From: DASSKK01 sp035690495
Lineage (GTDB): Bacteria; Actinomycetota; Actinomycetes; Propionibacteriales; Nocardioidaceae
NCBI GenBank assembly: GCA_035690495.1
Contig: DASSKK010000067.1
Location: 1 to 59,327 of the forward strand
Direction: 5' to 3'
Length of the DNA stretch: 59,327 bases
This document shows, in pieces, positions 1 through 9,473 of this stretch. Within the stretch, counting starts at the first letter, position 1; every line of letters begins with the position of its first letter. The notes under the pieces are model-generated. The model saw only the letters and a program-made list of their open reading frames with translations. It was not told the origin of the DNA and made no database searches. The position numbers were made by a program, and so were the translations under genes.

Positions 1-507
1 TGCTTCTCCATCGCCGCCCTCCGGTTCGCGCGGATCACGGTAACCGCCCGGTGCGCACAGTCACTGGGTATGACATGAGAGTACGTGGAAAAGAGCAGCT
101 AGGACGAGCCAGATCGGATAGACATATGTGTCCAGCTGCCCGACGGTTCTGTCTTGAGATATCACCTGGACAGGAATAACCTGTTGGAGCCGGTGATGGT
201 GCCGTTGCCTTCCGCCGGCATATTGTGAACATGTGATGAGCGGTGAGCGGGCCGGCGCATCTCGCCGGCGACTTGCTGAGGCACGCCGAGAATGGTCTCG
301 CGTGGCCCAGCGACGCCGCACATCCCGATCCCGGCCGTCCGGCCGTATCATCGGATCGGGGCCGCACCATGCATCGGCGCGAGCCCGGCACGGGTTGCAG
401 GCACCTCAGGGAAATAGAGCACATCCTGCCTGCCCCGCACCCCGATCGCGCATGACCTTAACCAAGGCACCCGCAGATACGGGTCGCCTAGCGAAGGGGT
501 GGCCGCT
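1..507. other. Upstream region of the hydrogenase operon, no convincing gene
   Basis: This stretch precedes the hydrogenase small subunit. Short open frames exist on both strands, but none has a ribosome binding site, a recognisable protein or the usual codon pattern of the neighbours, so I call no gene. Parts of it (about 60-240) are clearly more AT-rich than the coding DNA around them, as expected for a promoter region. The first 78 bases stay open in one forward frame and could be the tail of an upstream gene, but the fragment is too short to judge. An inverted repeat at 170-184 is listed separately. Confidence 0.5.
170..184. promoter_or_regulatory. Inverted repeat upstream of hydrogenase operon
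   Basis: The sequence ACAGG-AATAA-CCTGT is a perfect 5-bp inverted repeat with a 5-bp AT spacer, about 320 bp upstream of the hydrogenase small-subunit start, in the AT-richer part of the gap. It could be an operator for the hydrogenase operon or belong to an unseen upstream gene. Its role is inferred only from symmetry and position. Confidence 0.3.
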
Positions 508-1551
<1,044 letters not shown>

Positions 1552-1606
1552 CACAGCGCCGCCCATCCGACCACCTCCACGCAACTCCAGAGACGAGGCG
1601 ACGCAC

Positions 1607-3397
1607 ATGACGTCGACGATTCCCAGTCCGACCACCTTCGAGACCGACGAGAAGGGCCTCACCGAGATGGCGTGGGACCCGATCACCCGCATCGTCGGGA
1701 GTCTCGGGATCTACACCAAGATCGACTTCGGCAACATGCAGGTCGCCGAGTGCCACAGCACCAGCTCGATCTTCCGCGGCTACTCGATCTTCATGAAGGG
1801 CAAGGACCCGCGGGACGCCCACTTCATCACCAGCCGGATCTGCGGCATCTGCGGCGACAACCACGCCACCTGCTCCTGCTACTGCCAGAACATGGCGTAC
1901 GGCGTGAAGCCGCCGCACATCGGCGAGTGGATCGTGAACCTCGGCGAGGCCGCCGAGTACATGTTCGACCACAACATCTTCCAGGAGAACCTCGTCGGCG
2001 TGGACTTTTGCGAGAAGATGGTCGCCGAGACCAACCCGGGCGTCCTGGAGCAGGCGAACCGGACCGAGGCTCCGCACGCCGAGGCGCACGGCTACAAGAC
2101 CATCGGCGACATCATGCGCTCGCTCAACCCATTCACCGGCGAGTTCTACCGCGAGGCACTGCAGGTCTCCCGGATGACGCGGGAGATGTTCTGCCTGATG
2201 GAGGGGCGCCACGTCCACCCGTCCACGCTGTACCCGGGCGGCGTCGGCACGGTCGCCACCGTGCAGCTGATGACCGACTACATGACGCGGCTGATGCGCT
2301 ACGTGGAGTTCATGAAGAAGGTCGTGCCGATGCACGACGACCTGTTCGACTTCTTCTACGAGGCGATCCCGGGGTACGAGAAGGTCGGCGACCGGCGGGT
2401 GCTGCTCGGCTGCTGGGGCTCCTTCCAGGACCCCGAGGTCTGCAACTTCGCCTACCGCGACATGACCGAGTGGGGCCGCAAGATGTTCGTGACCCCCGGC
2501 ATCGTCGTCGACGGCAAGCTGGTCACCAACGACCTGGTCGACATCAACCTCGGCATCCGGATCCTGCTCGGCTCGTCGTACTACGACGACTGGGAGGACC
2601 AGGAGATGTTCGTCCGCCAGGACCCGCTGGGCAACCCGGTCGACCGGCGGCACCCGTGGAACCAGCACACCAACCCCAAGCCGCAGAAGCGCGACCTCGA
2701 CGGCAAGTACTCCTGGGTGATGTCTCCGCGCTGGTACGACGGCAAGGACCACCTTGCGCTCGACACCGGCGGCGGGCCGATCGCCCGGCTGTGGTCTACG
2801 GCGCTGTCCGGGCTGGTCGACATCGGCTACGTGAAGGCCACGGGAAGCAGCGTGCAGATCAACCTGCCGAAGACCGCGCTGAAGGGGCCGGTGCAGTTCG
2901 AGTGGAAGATCCCGCAGTGGTCGAACACCATCGAACGCAACCGAGCGCGCACCTACTTCCAGGCGTACGCAGCGGCGTGCGCCCTGCACTTCGCCGAGCA
3001 GGCGCTGACCGAGATCCGCGCCGGCCGCACCAAGACCTGGGAGAAGTTCGAAGTGCCCGACGAGGGCATCGGCTGCGGCTTCACCGAGGCGGTCCGCGGA
3101 GTGCTGTCGCACCACATGGTGATCCGCGAGGGGAAGATCGCGAACTACCACCCCTACCCGCCGACCCCGTGGAACGCGAACCCGCGCGACTCGTACGGCA
3201 CCCCGGGTCCCTACGAGGACGCCGTGCAGGGCCAGCCGATCTTCGAGGAGAACGACCGCGAGCACTTCAAGGGCATCGACATCATGCGCACCGTGCGCAG
3301 CTTCGACCCGTGCCTGCCCTGCGGGGTGCACATGTATCTCGGCGCCGGCAAGAAGCTCGAGATGCTGCACACGCCGACTCAGTCCGCCGGCGCGTGA
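1607..3397 (+). CDS. hhyL: Group 1h [NiFe]-hydrogenase large subunit
   Basis: Catalytic subunit (596 aa) carrying the NiFe(CN)2CO site. The L1 motif RICGICGDNH gives Cys79 and Cys82, and the L2 motif DPCLPCGVH gives Cys569 and Cys572; together these are the four nickel/iron thiolates. After the L2 histidine there is a 21-residue tail, which should be removed by the endopeptidase encoded at 6792-7328 after metal insertion. Length and motifs fit the group 1h/former group 5 enzymes of Streptomyces, Rhodococcus and Ralstonia. The gene is preceded by GAGACGAGGCGACGC and its TGA overlaps the ATG of the next gene by one base, indicating translational coupling. Confidence 0.96.
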   Translation: MTSTIPSPTTFETDEKGLTEMAWDPITRIVGSLGIYTKIDFGNMQVAECHSTSSIFRGYSIFMKGKDPRDAHFITSRICGICGDNHATCSCYCQNMAYGVKPPHIGEWIVNLGEAAEYMFDHNIFQENLVGVDFCEKMVAETNPGVLEQANRTEAPHAEAHGYKTIGDIMRSLNPFTGEFYREALQVSRMTREMFCLMEGRHVHPSTLYPGGVGTVATVQLMTDYMTRLMRYVEFMKKVVPMHDDLFDFFYEAIPGYEKVGDRRVLLGCWGSFQDPEVCNFAYRDMTEWGRKMFVTPGIVVDGKLVTNDLVDINLGIRILLGSSYYDDWEDQEMFVRQDPLGNPVDRRHPWNQHTNPKPQKRDLDGKYSWVMSPRWYDGKDHLALDTGGGPIARLWSTALSGLVDIGYVKATGSSVQINLPKTALKGPVQFEWKIPQWSNTIERNRARTYFQAYAAACALHFAEQALTEIRAGRTKTWEKFEVPDEGIGCGFTEAVRGVLSHHMVIREGKIANYHPYPPTPWNANPRDSYGTPGPYEDAVQGQPIFEENDREHFKGIDIMRTVRSFDPCLPCGVHMYLGAGKKLEMLHTPTQSAGA

Positions 3398-4029
3398 TGC
3401 CAGTCCCACCTCCCGCCCAGCAGCAGGACGTGCACGCCACCGGAGAGCACATCGAGTCGCTGCTGGAGGCGAGTTCGGCCTCGGGACCGGTGGTGCGTGA
3501 ACGGGCCGAGCAGCTGGTCCGGCTGGTGACCGACCTCTACGGCGCCGGGCTGGAGCGGCTGCTCGACGTGCTCTACGAGGCGGGCCGGCTCGACGAACAG
3601 GCGCTGGCGGCGCTCGCCGAGGACGAGCTGGTGTCCGGGCTGCTGCTCGTGCACGGCCTGCACCCCTACGACCTGCCGACCCGGGTCCAACGCGCCCTGG
3701 ACGACGTACGCCCCTATCTGGGCAGCCACGGTGGTGACGTGGAGTTGCTCGGCGTCACCGACGACGGCGTCGTGCAGCTGCGTCTGCTCGGCAGCTGCGA
3801 CGGCTGTCCGTCCTCCGCGGTCACCCTCGAGCTCGCGGTCAAGGAGGCGATCGAGGCGGCCGCGCCGGAGGTGACCGACATCGAGGTGACCGGCATCAAT
3901 GTGGACGGCTCCGGGAGCGACGGGGCCTCGGGGCTGATCAGTGTCGACTCGCTGCGCAGCCGCCTCGACGAGAACGCCACCAGACAGGCGCCCGGTCCGT
4001 GCCCGGTCCCCGGGGTCGCGGCACGATGA
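3397..4029 (+). CDS. NifU-like Fe-S scaffold domain protein
   Basis: 210 aa. The C-terminal half (about residues 95-175) is a NifU C-terminal domain: an HGGDVELLG segment followed by the cluster-binding pair Cys-x-x-Cys in LLGSCDGCPSS. The N-terminal ~90 residues are helical in character and not recognised. Such proteins are a regular part of group 1h hydrogenase clusters and presumably help deliver Fe-S clusters to the small subunit; this role is inferred from context. The ATG shares one base with the stop of the large-subunit gene, and the stop overlaps the next ATG. Confidence 0.85.
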   Translation: MPVPPPAQQQDVHATGEHIESLLEASSASGPVVRERAEQLVRLVTDLYGAGLERLLDVLYEAGRLDEQALAALAEDELVSGLLLVHGLHPYDLPTRVQRALDDVRPYLGSHGGDVELLGVTDDGVVQLRLLGSCDGCPSSAVTLELAVKEAIEAAAPEVTDIEVTGINVDGSGSDGASGLISVDSLRSRLDENATRQAPGPCPVPGVAAR

Positions 4030-4661
4030 GCGAGACCGTGCAGAACCCGGACACGATCAGCGTGCTGCGCAGGATCCGCGGCACGAAGCCCACCATCGCG
4101 GCCGGCGAGCGCTGCGAGATGTGCGCGGAACCGATCGCCGAGGAGCACACGCACGTCGTCGATCTGGAGCAGCGCGGCCTGATGTGCGCCTGCCGTGCAT
4201 GCTCGCTGCTGTTCACGGACCCCGAGGCCGCGCAGCGCTACCGCACGGTCCCCGACCGCTACCTCGCCTTCCCCGGCTTCACGCTTGACCGGGCCGACTG
4301 GGAGCACCTGCAGATCCCGGTCGGCCTGGTCTTCTGCTTCCGCAACTCTGTGCAGAACCGGATGGTGGCGTTCTACCCCAGCCCCGCGGGGGCCACCGAG
4401 TCCGAGCTCGACCTGTCGGCCTGGGACCGGATCACGGCCGCCAACCCACGCCTCGAGACGCTCCAGGCCGACGTCGAAGCGTTGCTGGTGCGCGCCGACC
4501 ACCCGGAGCAGGGCAGCTTCAGCTGCCATCTCGTACCGATCGACGCCTGCTACGAGCTGGTGGGCCGGATGCGTGCCACCTGGCGCGGCTTCGACGGAGG
4601 CGCGGAGGCCCGTGCCGCGATGGCGGAGTTCTTCGCGGCTGTCGAGGCGCGGTCCCGGTGA
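4026..4661 (+). CDS. DUF5947 family protein of hydrogenase cluster
   Basis: 211 aa, recognised as the DUF5947 family that accompanies actinobacterial group 1h hydrogenases. A Cys-rich N-terminal part (CEMCAEPI at about residues 26-33, then CACRACSLLF at about 56-65) with an intervening His resembles a metal-binding or Fe-S knuckle; the rest is a compact unknown domain. Function is unknown. A cluster-binding accessory or electron-transfer role is inferred from the Cys motifs and operon position. The start codon lies in the ATGA overlap with the NifU-like gene. Confidence 0.8.
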   Translation: MSETVQNPDTISVLRRIRGTKPTIAAGERCEMCAEPIAEEHTHVVDLEQRGLMCACRACSLLFTDPEAAQRYRTVPDRYLAFPGFTLDRADWEHLQIPVGLVFCFRNSVQNRMVAFYPSPAGATESELDLSAWDRITAANPRLETLQADVEALLVRADHPEQGSFSCHLVPIDACYELVGRMRATWRGFDGGAEARAAMAEFFAAVEARSR

Positions 4662-5305
4662 GCGACTACGAGTTCAGCGTCCTCGACATCGCCGCCGACC
4701 AGTACGCCGCGGCACCCCAGCTGGTCGCGCGCGTGCGCATCGAGGAGCACACCGGCCGCGTCGTGCACGCGGTCGCGCTGCGCGCACAGGCGCGCATCGA
4801 GCCGCAGCGACGCGCCTACTCCGAGGCGGACGAGACCGGCCTGCGTGCGCTGTTCGGAGAGCGGGAGCGGTGGGCGCAGACACTCAAGCCGTTCTTGTGG
4901 ATGCAGTGCAACACGACGGTGCAGGGCTTCACCGGCAGCACCGAGGTGGGGATCGCGCTTCCGTGCACCTACGACTTCGACGTGGTCGGGTCGCGCTACC
5001 TCCACGCGGTCGGCGACGGCGGCGTGCCGGTCACGCTGCTGTTCTCCGGCACGGTGTTCATCCGCGGGGTCTCGGGTTTCGAGGTGGAGCAGGTGCCCTG
5101 GGACTGCGAGGCGCGCTACGACCTGCCGGTGCAGGTGTGGCGCGACATGATCGCGGCCTTCTACCCCGGCACCGGCTGGCTGCGCACGGACCACGACACG
5201 ATCGCGGCTCTCGCCGACTACCGGGCGCGTCACGGGCTGATCTCCTGGGAGGAGACGTTCGCCCGGCTCCTCGCCGGGTCGGACCATCCGGCGGTGTCAC
5301 CATGA
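4658..5305 (+). CDS. DUF6084 family protein of hydrogenase cluster
   Basis: 215 aa, starting at a GTG that overlaps the preceding stop (GTGA). It matches the DUF6084 type found in group 1h hydrogenase operons: a soluble protein with a conserved FLWMQCNTTVQGF segment (about residues 79-91) and an IALPCTYDFDV segment further on. It has no signal peptide, transmembrane helix or catalytic motif that I can name. The likely role is structural or in assembly of the hydrogenase, from context only. Confidence 0.75.
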   Translation: MSDYEFSVLDIAADQYAAAPQLVARVRIEEHTGRVVHAVALRAQARIEPQRRAYSEADETGLRALFGERERWAQTLKPFLWMQCNTTVQGFTGSTEVGIALPCTYDFDVVGSRYLHAVGDGGVPVTLLFSGTVFIRGVSGFEVEQVPWDCEARYDLPVQVWRDMIAAFYPGTGWLRTDHDTIAALADYRARHGLISWEETFARLLAGSDHPAVSP

Positions 5306-6672
5306 CCCGGCTCGACTCGGTGCGCGCGGTCGCGGACGCCGTGCTGTTCGAGGGGTACCTGCTCTACCCCTACCGCGCGTCGGCCACCAAGAACGTCTCC
5401 CGCTGGCAGTTCGGCGTGCTCGGTCCGCCCGGTGCGGCCGGCGAGCAGCCGACCATGCAGATGCAGACGGTGGTGCGCGCCCCCACTCGAGACAGTGCCC
5501 TGGAGGTGCACCTGCGGTTCCTCCAGCTGCAGCGCCGCCAGGTGTACGACGTGTCCGACGAGCCCGTCGACTCCCTCACCGTCGCTGGCACCACCCATCT
5601 GTCCTGGGACGAGGCCGTCGAGCGGGAGGCCGTCGTGCTCGTCGAGGCGGCCGCTCTGCCGGCCGGCGTGACACGGGCCGTGCACGTCGAGGGCGGCGAG
5701 GAGACCGAGCCGCTGCCAGGCGGCGCGCACGTCGTACGTCGTCGCTGGCCGTTGTCCGCCGAGCTGGCGGTATCCGCAGAGTCCGTCGAACCAGCGGGAT
5801 CCCATGTCCTGCTGACGATCCGGGCGGCGAACGCAAACGCGGAACCGCCGGGCGATGCTGCCCGCGACAAGGACTGGGCGGCCCGGCGCTCCCTGCTCGG
5901 CGCCCACTTGATCGTCTCGGCCGGCGGCTGGGAGCCGCCGGGCCCGTTCGTGTCGGTGGTGGACCCGCCCGAGGACGCGCGCGAGGCGGCACATGCGTGC
6001 CGGCAGGACCGGTGCTGGCCGTTCCTGGCGGGTCAGCAGGGTGACGCCGACCTGCTGCTGGGTTCGCCGATCATCCTCTACGACTACCCGCAGATCGCCC
6101 CGGAGAGCGCCGGGGCGCTGTTCGACGGCACCGAGATCGACGAGATCCTCACCCTGCGGGTGATGACGATGACCGAGGAGGAGAAGGCCGAGGCCCGGAT
6201 CACGGACCCGCGTGCGGCCCAGATCATCGACCGCTGCGACGCGATGAGCCCGGCCGAGCTCCAGGCGCTGCATGGCACGTTCCGCGACCCGCACGGGCTG
6301 CCTTCCGATCTGACGGAGCCGTCCGAGCCCTCCGAGCCGTGGTGGGATCCGGCCACGGACGCGTCGGTCGACCCGGAGACCGACACCGTGCTCGTCGACG
6401 GCGTCGAAGTCGGCAAGGGGTCGCTGGTGCGGCTGGACCCGAAGCGCCGCGCCGATGCGCAGGACCTGTTCTTCGCCGGCCAGCAAGCCCGTGTCACCGC
6501 GGTCGTCAACGACGTGGACGGCTCGACGCACGTGGCCGTCGTGCTCGTCGACGACCCGGCAGCCGACCTGCACGACTGGTACGGCCGCTACCTCTACTTC
6601 GCGCCCGATGAGATGGAACCGCTCCCTGAACAGCTCCAGAACCAGCCCCACCGAGAGGAGAGCCGACGATGA
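5302..6672 (+). CDS. Unrecognised 456-aa hydrogenase-cluster protein
   Basis: The protein starts at an ATG overlapping the previous stop and ends overlapping the next start, so it is firmly inside the operon. I do not recognise a named domain. The N-terminal ~260 residues look like a beta-rich globular region (KNVSRWQFGVLGPP, LRFLQLQRRQVYDV) with a CRQDRCWPF Cys pair around residues 233-241. An acidic, Pro/Ser/Glu-rich linker (EPSEPSEPWWDPATD) then leads to a small C-terminal domain with DGVEVGKGSLVRLDPKRRAD and a YLYFAPDEM ending. Proteins of this kind sit at the same place in other group 1h clusters, so an accessory role is likely but undefined. Confidence 0.8.
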   Translation: MTRLDSVRAVADAVLFEGYLLYPYRASATKNVSRWQFGVLGPPGAAGEQPTMQMQTVVRAPTRDSALEVHLRFLQLQRRQVYDVSDEPVDSLTVAGTTHLSWDEAVEREAVVLVEAAALPAGVTRAVHVEGGEETEPLPGGAHVVRRRWPLSAELAVSAESVEPAGSHVLLTIRAANANAEPPGDAARDKDWAARRSLLGAHLIVSAGGWEPPGPFVSVVDPPEDAREAAHACRQDRCWPFLAGQQGDADLLLGSPIILYDYPQIAPESAGALFDGTEIDEILTLRVMTMTEEEKAEARITDPRAAQIIDRCDAMSPAELQALHGTFRDPHGLPSDLTEPSEPSEPWWDPATDASVDPETDTVLVDGVEVGKGSLVRLDPKRRADAQDLFFAGQQARVTAVVNDVDGSTHVAVVLVDDPAADLHDWYGRYLYFAPDEMEPLPEQLQNQPHREESRR

Positions 6673-6788
6673 GAACGATCGGCAGACTGACCACCCTGCT
6701 GCTGCTGGCTGCGGCCGCGGGCGCCGCCGTGCTCGGGGTGCAGTCGGTCCCCGACATCAAGCGGTACATGAAGATCCGGAGCATGTGA
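6669..6788 (+). CDS. 39-aa single-helix membrane peptide (DUF6893-like)
   Basis: A small gene, coupled to the preceding one by an ATGA overlap and followed 3 bp later by the maturation-protease gene. The peptide begins MRTIGRLTTLLLLAAAAG, continues through one hydrophobic helix (about residues 8-24) and ends with a basic tail (KRYMKIRSM). This matches the look of the DUF6893 small-protein family of actinobacteria. A positively charged tail after one transmembrane helix would suit a membrane anchor or stalk for the otherwise soluble hydrogenase, but that is an inference from operon position. Confidence 0.75.
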   Translation: MRTIGRLTTLLLLAAAAGAAVLGVQSVPDIKRYMKIRSM

Positions 6789-6791
6789 GCC

Positions 6792-7328
6792 GTGGCCGCT
6801 GGGTCGTCCCCGACCACCCCGCCCGTCATCCTGGTCGCCGGCGTCGGGAACATCTTCTGCTCCGACGACGGCTTCGGGCCCGCGATGGCCAGCCGGCTGG
6901 GCGCGCGTGCCTTCCCCGGGGGGGTGAGCGTGGTCGACTACGGGATCCGCGGCCTACATCTGGCCTACGACCTGCTCGACGGGTACGACGCACTGGTGCT
7001 CGTCGATGCGATTCCGGCAACGCTCTCTGGAAGTGGGCCCGGTGAGGTGTGCGTGCTGGAGGTCGACACCGGCGCGCCCGGCGCGCCGCCCCAGCCGCGC
7101 CGGTTGGACGCGCACAGCATGGACCCGGTCGCCGTACTCACCGAGCTGAGGCGGCTGGGCGGCACCCCACCCCCGACCTACGTCGTCGGTTGCGTGCCGC
7201 ACACCACCGAGGAGGGCATCGGGCTGTCCGAGCCGGTGACTGCAGCACTTCCGGAGGCCGAGCGCACCGTCTGCGAGCTGCTCGACCTGCTCACCGCACC
7301 GACCGTGCACGAAGCGAAGGAGTGCTGA
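6792..7328 (+). CDS. [NiFe]-hydrogenase maturation endopeptidase
   Basis: 178 aa, HyaD/HybD/HycI-type aspartic-like protease that removes the C-terminal extension of the large subunit once nickel is inserted. The family signature GVGNIFCSDDGFGPAM is present near residue 17, with the nickel-sensing acidic residue in SDDG and a second one in LVLVDA (about residue 78); the late conserved histidine is probably in GCVPHTTEEG. The GTG start at 6792 is preceded by a weak ribosome site. The 21-aa tail on the large subunit in this operon is its expected substrate. Confidence 0.93.
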   Translation: MAAGSSPTTPPVILVAGVGNIFCSDDGFGPAMASRLGARAFPGGVSVVDYGIRGLHLAYDLLDGYDALVLVDAIPATLSGSGPGEVCVLEVDTGAPGAPPQPRRLDAHSMDPVAVLTELRRLGGTPPPTYVVGCVPHTTEEGIGLSEPVTAALPEAERTVCELLDLLTAPTVHEAKEC

Positions 7329-7330
7329 CG

Positions 7331-7579
7331 ATGTGCCTGGGCATCCCCGGTCAGGTGGTTGCGATCCCCGACGGTTTCGCGGGCCAGATCGCGCTCGTCG
7401 ACGTCCAAGGGGCCCGGCGCAACGTCAACGTCGGCATGCTCGACGCCGTGCCTGCCGCGGGCGATTGGGTGCTGATCCACATGGGCTTCGCGATGGAGGT
7501 CGTCGACGAGCAGCACGCCCGCGAGGCGCTCGCCGGGCTGGAGATAATGGGGCCTGGAGTGGGGGCTGCCGATGATTGA
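7331..7579 (+). CDS. hypC: HypC/HybG/HupF family hydrogenase assembly chaperone
   Basis: 82 aa. The protein begins MCLGIPGQVV, the diagnostic start of HypC; Cys2 carries the Fe(CN)2CO unit with HypD and hands it to the immature large subunit. The rest (VDVQGARRNVNVGMLD, GDWVLIHMGFAMEVVDE) is the expected small beta-barrel. The ATG lies 2 bp after the stop of the endopeptidase gene and the stop overlaps the start of the next gene. HypD, HypE, HypF, HypA and HypB are not present in the window and must be encoded elsewhere. Confidence 0.93.
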   Translation: MCLGIPGQVVAIPDGFAGQIALVDVQGARRNVNVGMLDAVPAAGDWVLIHMGFAMEVVDEQHAREALAGLEIMGPGVGAADD

Positions 7580-8399
7580 GACTGCGACTGCGGCGCGGCG
7601 GCGGGTCCAGGTGTCGGGGCCGGTGCTGTTCGCCCGATACGCGTTCCCCCCGAACTCGCACGGCTTCTGCGGACCGAACGACTTCCACGCGTTCTTCGAG
7701 TACGGCGTCGCCGGCGCCGGAGGCGAGGCGGACAACGGCCTGCGGGCGATGTCCCAGCAGTTTGCCGGCGCCTGGCCCTATCTCCAGCTGATCGCCGACT
7801 CGACCGGGCTGCCCGATCCTCTCGACCGGCGCGTCGTCGAGGCGTACTGGGTCGGCAGCCGGCGCCTGGACATGGTCTCCACCCGCGCGGTGGGTGACTC
7901 GATGCAGGAGCGGTTCCGGCACATGGTCGGGCCGCGGTTCGGGGACCTGACCGAGAGCGTGCTGGCCGGCGGAGTGCCGCACCACAGCTTTGCGGTGTTC
8001 TGCATCTACCCATGGACCGGGCTGCTCAGCGACCGCCGGAAGGCTCCGCAGGCGTTGACCGTGCTGGACCGCTGCCGGATCCGCTGGGGACGGGTGCTTG
8101 CCGTGGACGGGGACCAAGTCGTCGTCGAGTCGCGGGCGCTGACCTGGGACGGCCGGTGTCTCGGCATCGGCGAGCCGGCCAAGGAGACCGTCGTACGCGC
8201 CGTGGACGGCGTCGGCATGGTCGACCCGCCGGAGGTCGGGGACTGGGTGTCGCTGCACTGGGAGTGGGTGTGCGACCGGCTGACCGAAGCCCAGGTCGCC
8301 CAGCTCAAGGCCTTCACGATGCGGCACCTGAAGATCGTCAACGGCGGCAACCTGCACTCCGCCGGCTCACGCGGACCCGCCGCCCTCCTCGAAAGTTGA
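7572..8399 (+). CDS. DUF6390 family protein, end of hydrogenase operon
   Basis: 275 aa, overlapping the hypC stop by 8 bp. It matches the DUF6390 family that closes many actinobacterial hydrogenase operons. Visible conserved stretches are FARYAFPPNSHGFCGPND near the N-terminus, a VVEAYWVGSRRLD segment, and a HHSFAVFCIYPWTGLL segment near the middle. There is no signal peptide or transmembrane helix. No biochemical function is known to me; conservation of His/Cys/Asn in the N-terminal part hints at metal binding or catalysis. The operon ends here, followed by a palindromic element. Confidence 0.8.
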   Translation: MIETATAARRRVQVSGPVLFARYAFPPNSHGFCGPNDFHAFFEYGVAGAGGEADNGLRAMSQQFAGAWPYLQLIADSTGLPDPLDRRVVEAYWVGSRRLDMVSTRAVGDSMQERFRHMVGPRFGDLTESVLAGGVPHHSFAVFCIYPWTGLLSDRRKAPQALTVLDRCRIRWGRVLAVDGDQVVVESRALTWDGRCLGIGEPAKETVVRAVDGVGMVDPPEVGDWVSLHWEWVCDRLTEAQVAQLKAFTMRHLKIVNGGNLHSAGSRGPAALLES

Positions 8400-8419
8400 T
8401 CGGGGTCGCGCCGGAGGAA

Positions 8420-8502
8420 GTTGAGTTTTGCCTCGTTCGGCACCGAGATGCGCCTCGTTCCGGAACGGGACGCAACTCAACACGGAATGAGGCACAACTC
8501 AA
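8420..8502. repeat. 83-bp imperfect palindrome of four related units
   Basis: The element lies between the convergent ends of the hydrogenase operon and an ABC ATPase gene and overlaps the last codons of the latter by a few bases. It is centred on the perfect palindrome GTTCCGGAAC (8457-8466). The outer arms GTTGAGTTTTGCCTCGTTC (from 8420) and, on the other strand, GTTGAGTTGTGCCTCATTC (ending 8502) match at nearly every base. The inner arms (8444-8463 and 8460-8481) are diverged copies of the same unit. So there are four related ~20-bp units, two on each strand. It can fold into a long hairpin and may serve as a bidirectional terminator or be a REP-like element. Confidence 0.75.
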
Positions 8503-9473
8503 CGGGCCGGCCAGGACTCCTTCAACGTCCACGTCACCGCCTCGCCCGGACGGTGCCGAGGCGGCCCCGATTCGCGGACCAACAGCCGGCCGACCTCGGT
8601 GTCGAGGACGTAGTCCGAGTGCGGCCCACGGAACCAGACCGCTACTACGCGGCCGGACCGGTCGCCGTCCAGCCGCGCCCACTCGGGGCGCACCAGCACC
8701 GTCCCGCTCGGTTCGGCCAGCTCGGAGACCTGGCCGGTCAGCCGGGCCGCCCAGGCGTCGACCGGCCGGTGGTAGACCTCCTCGGGCGTGCCGACCTGGA
8801 CGAGCCGGCCCTCCGACAGCAGCGCCACCCGGTCCGCGAGCCCGAGCGCCTCCTGCGCGTCGTGGGTCGCGTAGAGCGCCGCGGCACCGGTCTCTCGGCG
8901 ACGGGTGCGCAGGTCGTCGAGGAACAGATCGCGCAGATGCGTGTCGAGGTGGGCGGTGGGTTCGTCGAAGAGGTACAGGTCGGCCTGTCGCGCGAGTGCC
9001 CGACCGAGGCCCACCCGCTGCTGCTCCCCTCCGGACAGCTCGGCCGGCCGGCGGTGCGCCAGGTGTGCGACGTGCAGCCGTTCCAGGATCTCCCGCGCCT
9101 CCTCGTGCGCCTGTGCACGGGAGATCCCGCGCCGACGGGCCGGGTAGGCGACGATCTCCAGCGCGGTCAGGTGCGGCCACAGCGCATAGCTCTGGAAGAC
9201 CATCGCCACCTCACGCCGTTCCGGCGGCTCTGCGGAGTGCGCGGAGGCAACCCTGCTGCCGCGCAGCCACACCTCCCCCTCGGTCGGCGTCTGGAAGCCG
9301 GCCACCGTGTGCAGCAACGTGGACTTCCCCGAGCCGGACGGACCGAGCAGCGCCACCAGCTCCCCGGCCCCGACCTCGAGGCGTACGCCGCACAGCGCGG
9401 CCCCGTCGCCGGTTCCGTCGTACCGCACCGTCAGATCGCGCAGCTCCAGGGCCGCCGCGGGCTCAGCGGACAT
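8499..9473 (-). CDS. ABC transporter ATPase (ferric iron/polyamine class)
   Basis: 324 aa nucleotide-binding subunit of a CUT1/POPT-type importer. The Walker A motif GPSGSGKST lies at residues 44-52, the ABC signature LSGGEQQRVGLGRAL at 146-160, and Walker B ends in FDEPTAHLD at about 169-177. A C-terminal TOBE-like domain (about 235-324) follows, as in FbpC, PotA and the phosphonate-type PhnT. The start codon overlaps the end of the permease gene by 11 bp, giving the order binding protein, permease, ATPase in one operon. Substrate is not certain; ferric iron, 2-aminoethylphosphonate, thiamine or a polyamine are the usual options. Confidence 0.92.
   Translation of the reverse strand: MSAEPAAALELRDLTVRYDGTGDGAALCGVRLEVGAGELVALLGPSGSGKSTLLHTVAGFQTPTEGEVWLRGSRVASAHSAEPPERREVAMVFQSYALWPHLTALEIVAYPARRRGISRAQAHEEAREILERLHVAHLAHRRPAELSGGEQQRVGLGRALARQADLYLFDEPTAHLDTHLRDLFLDDLRTRRRETGAAALYATHDAQEALGLADRVALLSEGRLVQVGTPEEVYHRPVDAWAARLTGQVSELAEPSGTVLVRPEWARLDGDRSGRVVAVWFRGPHSDYVLDTEVGRLLVRESGPPRHRPGEAVTWTLKESWPAR

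Noticed and set aside
1..78. Open forward frame ending at 76-78 that might be the end of an upstream gene
   Set aside because: Too short, and no recognisable C-terminus.
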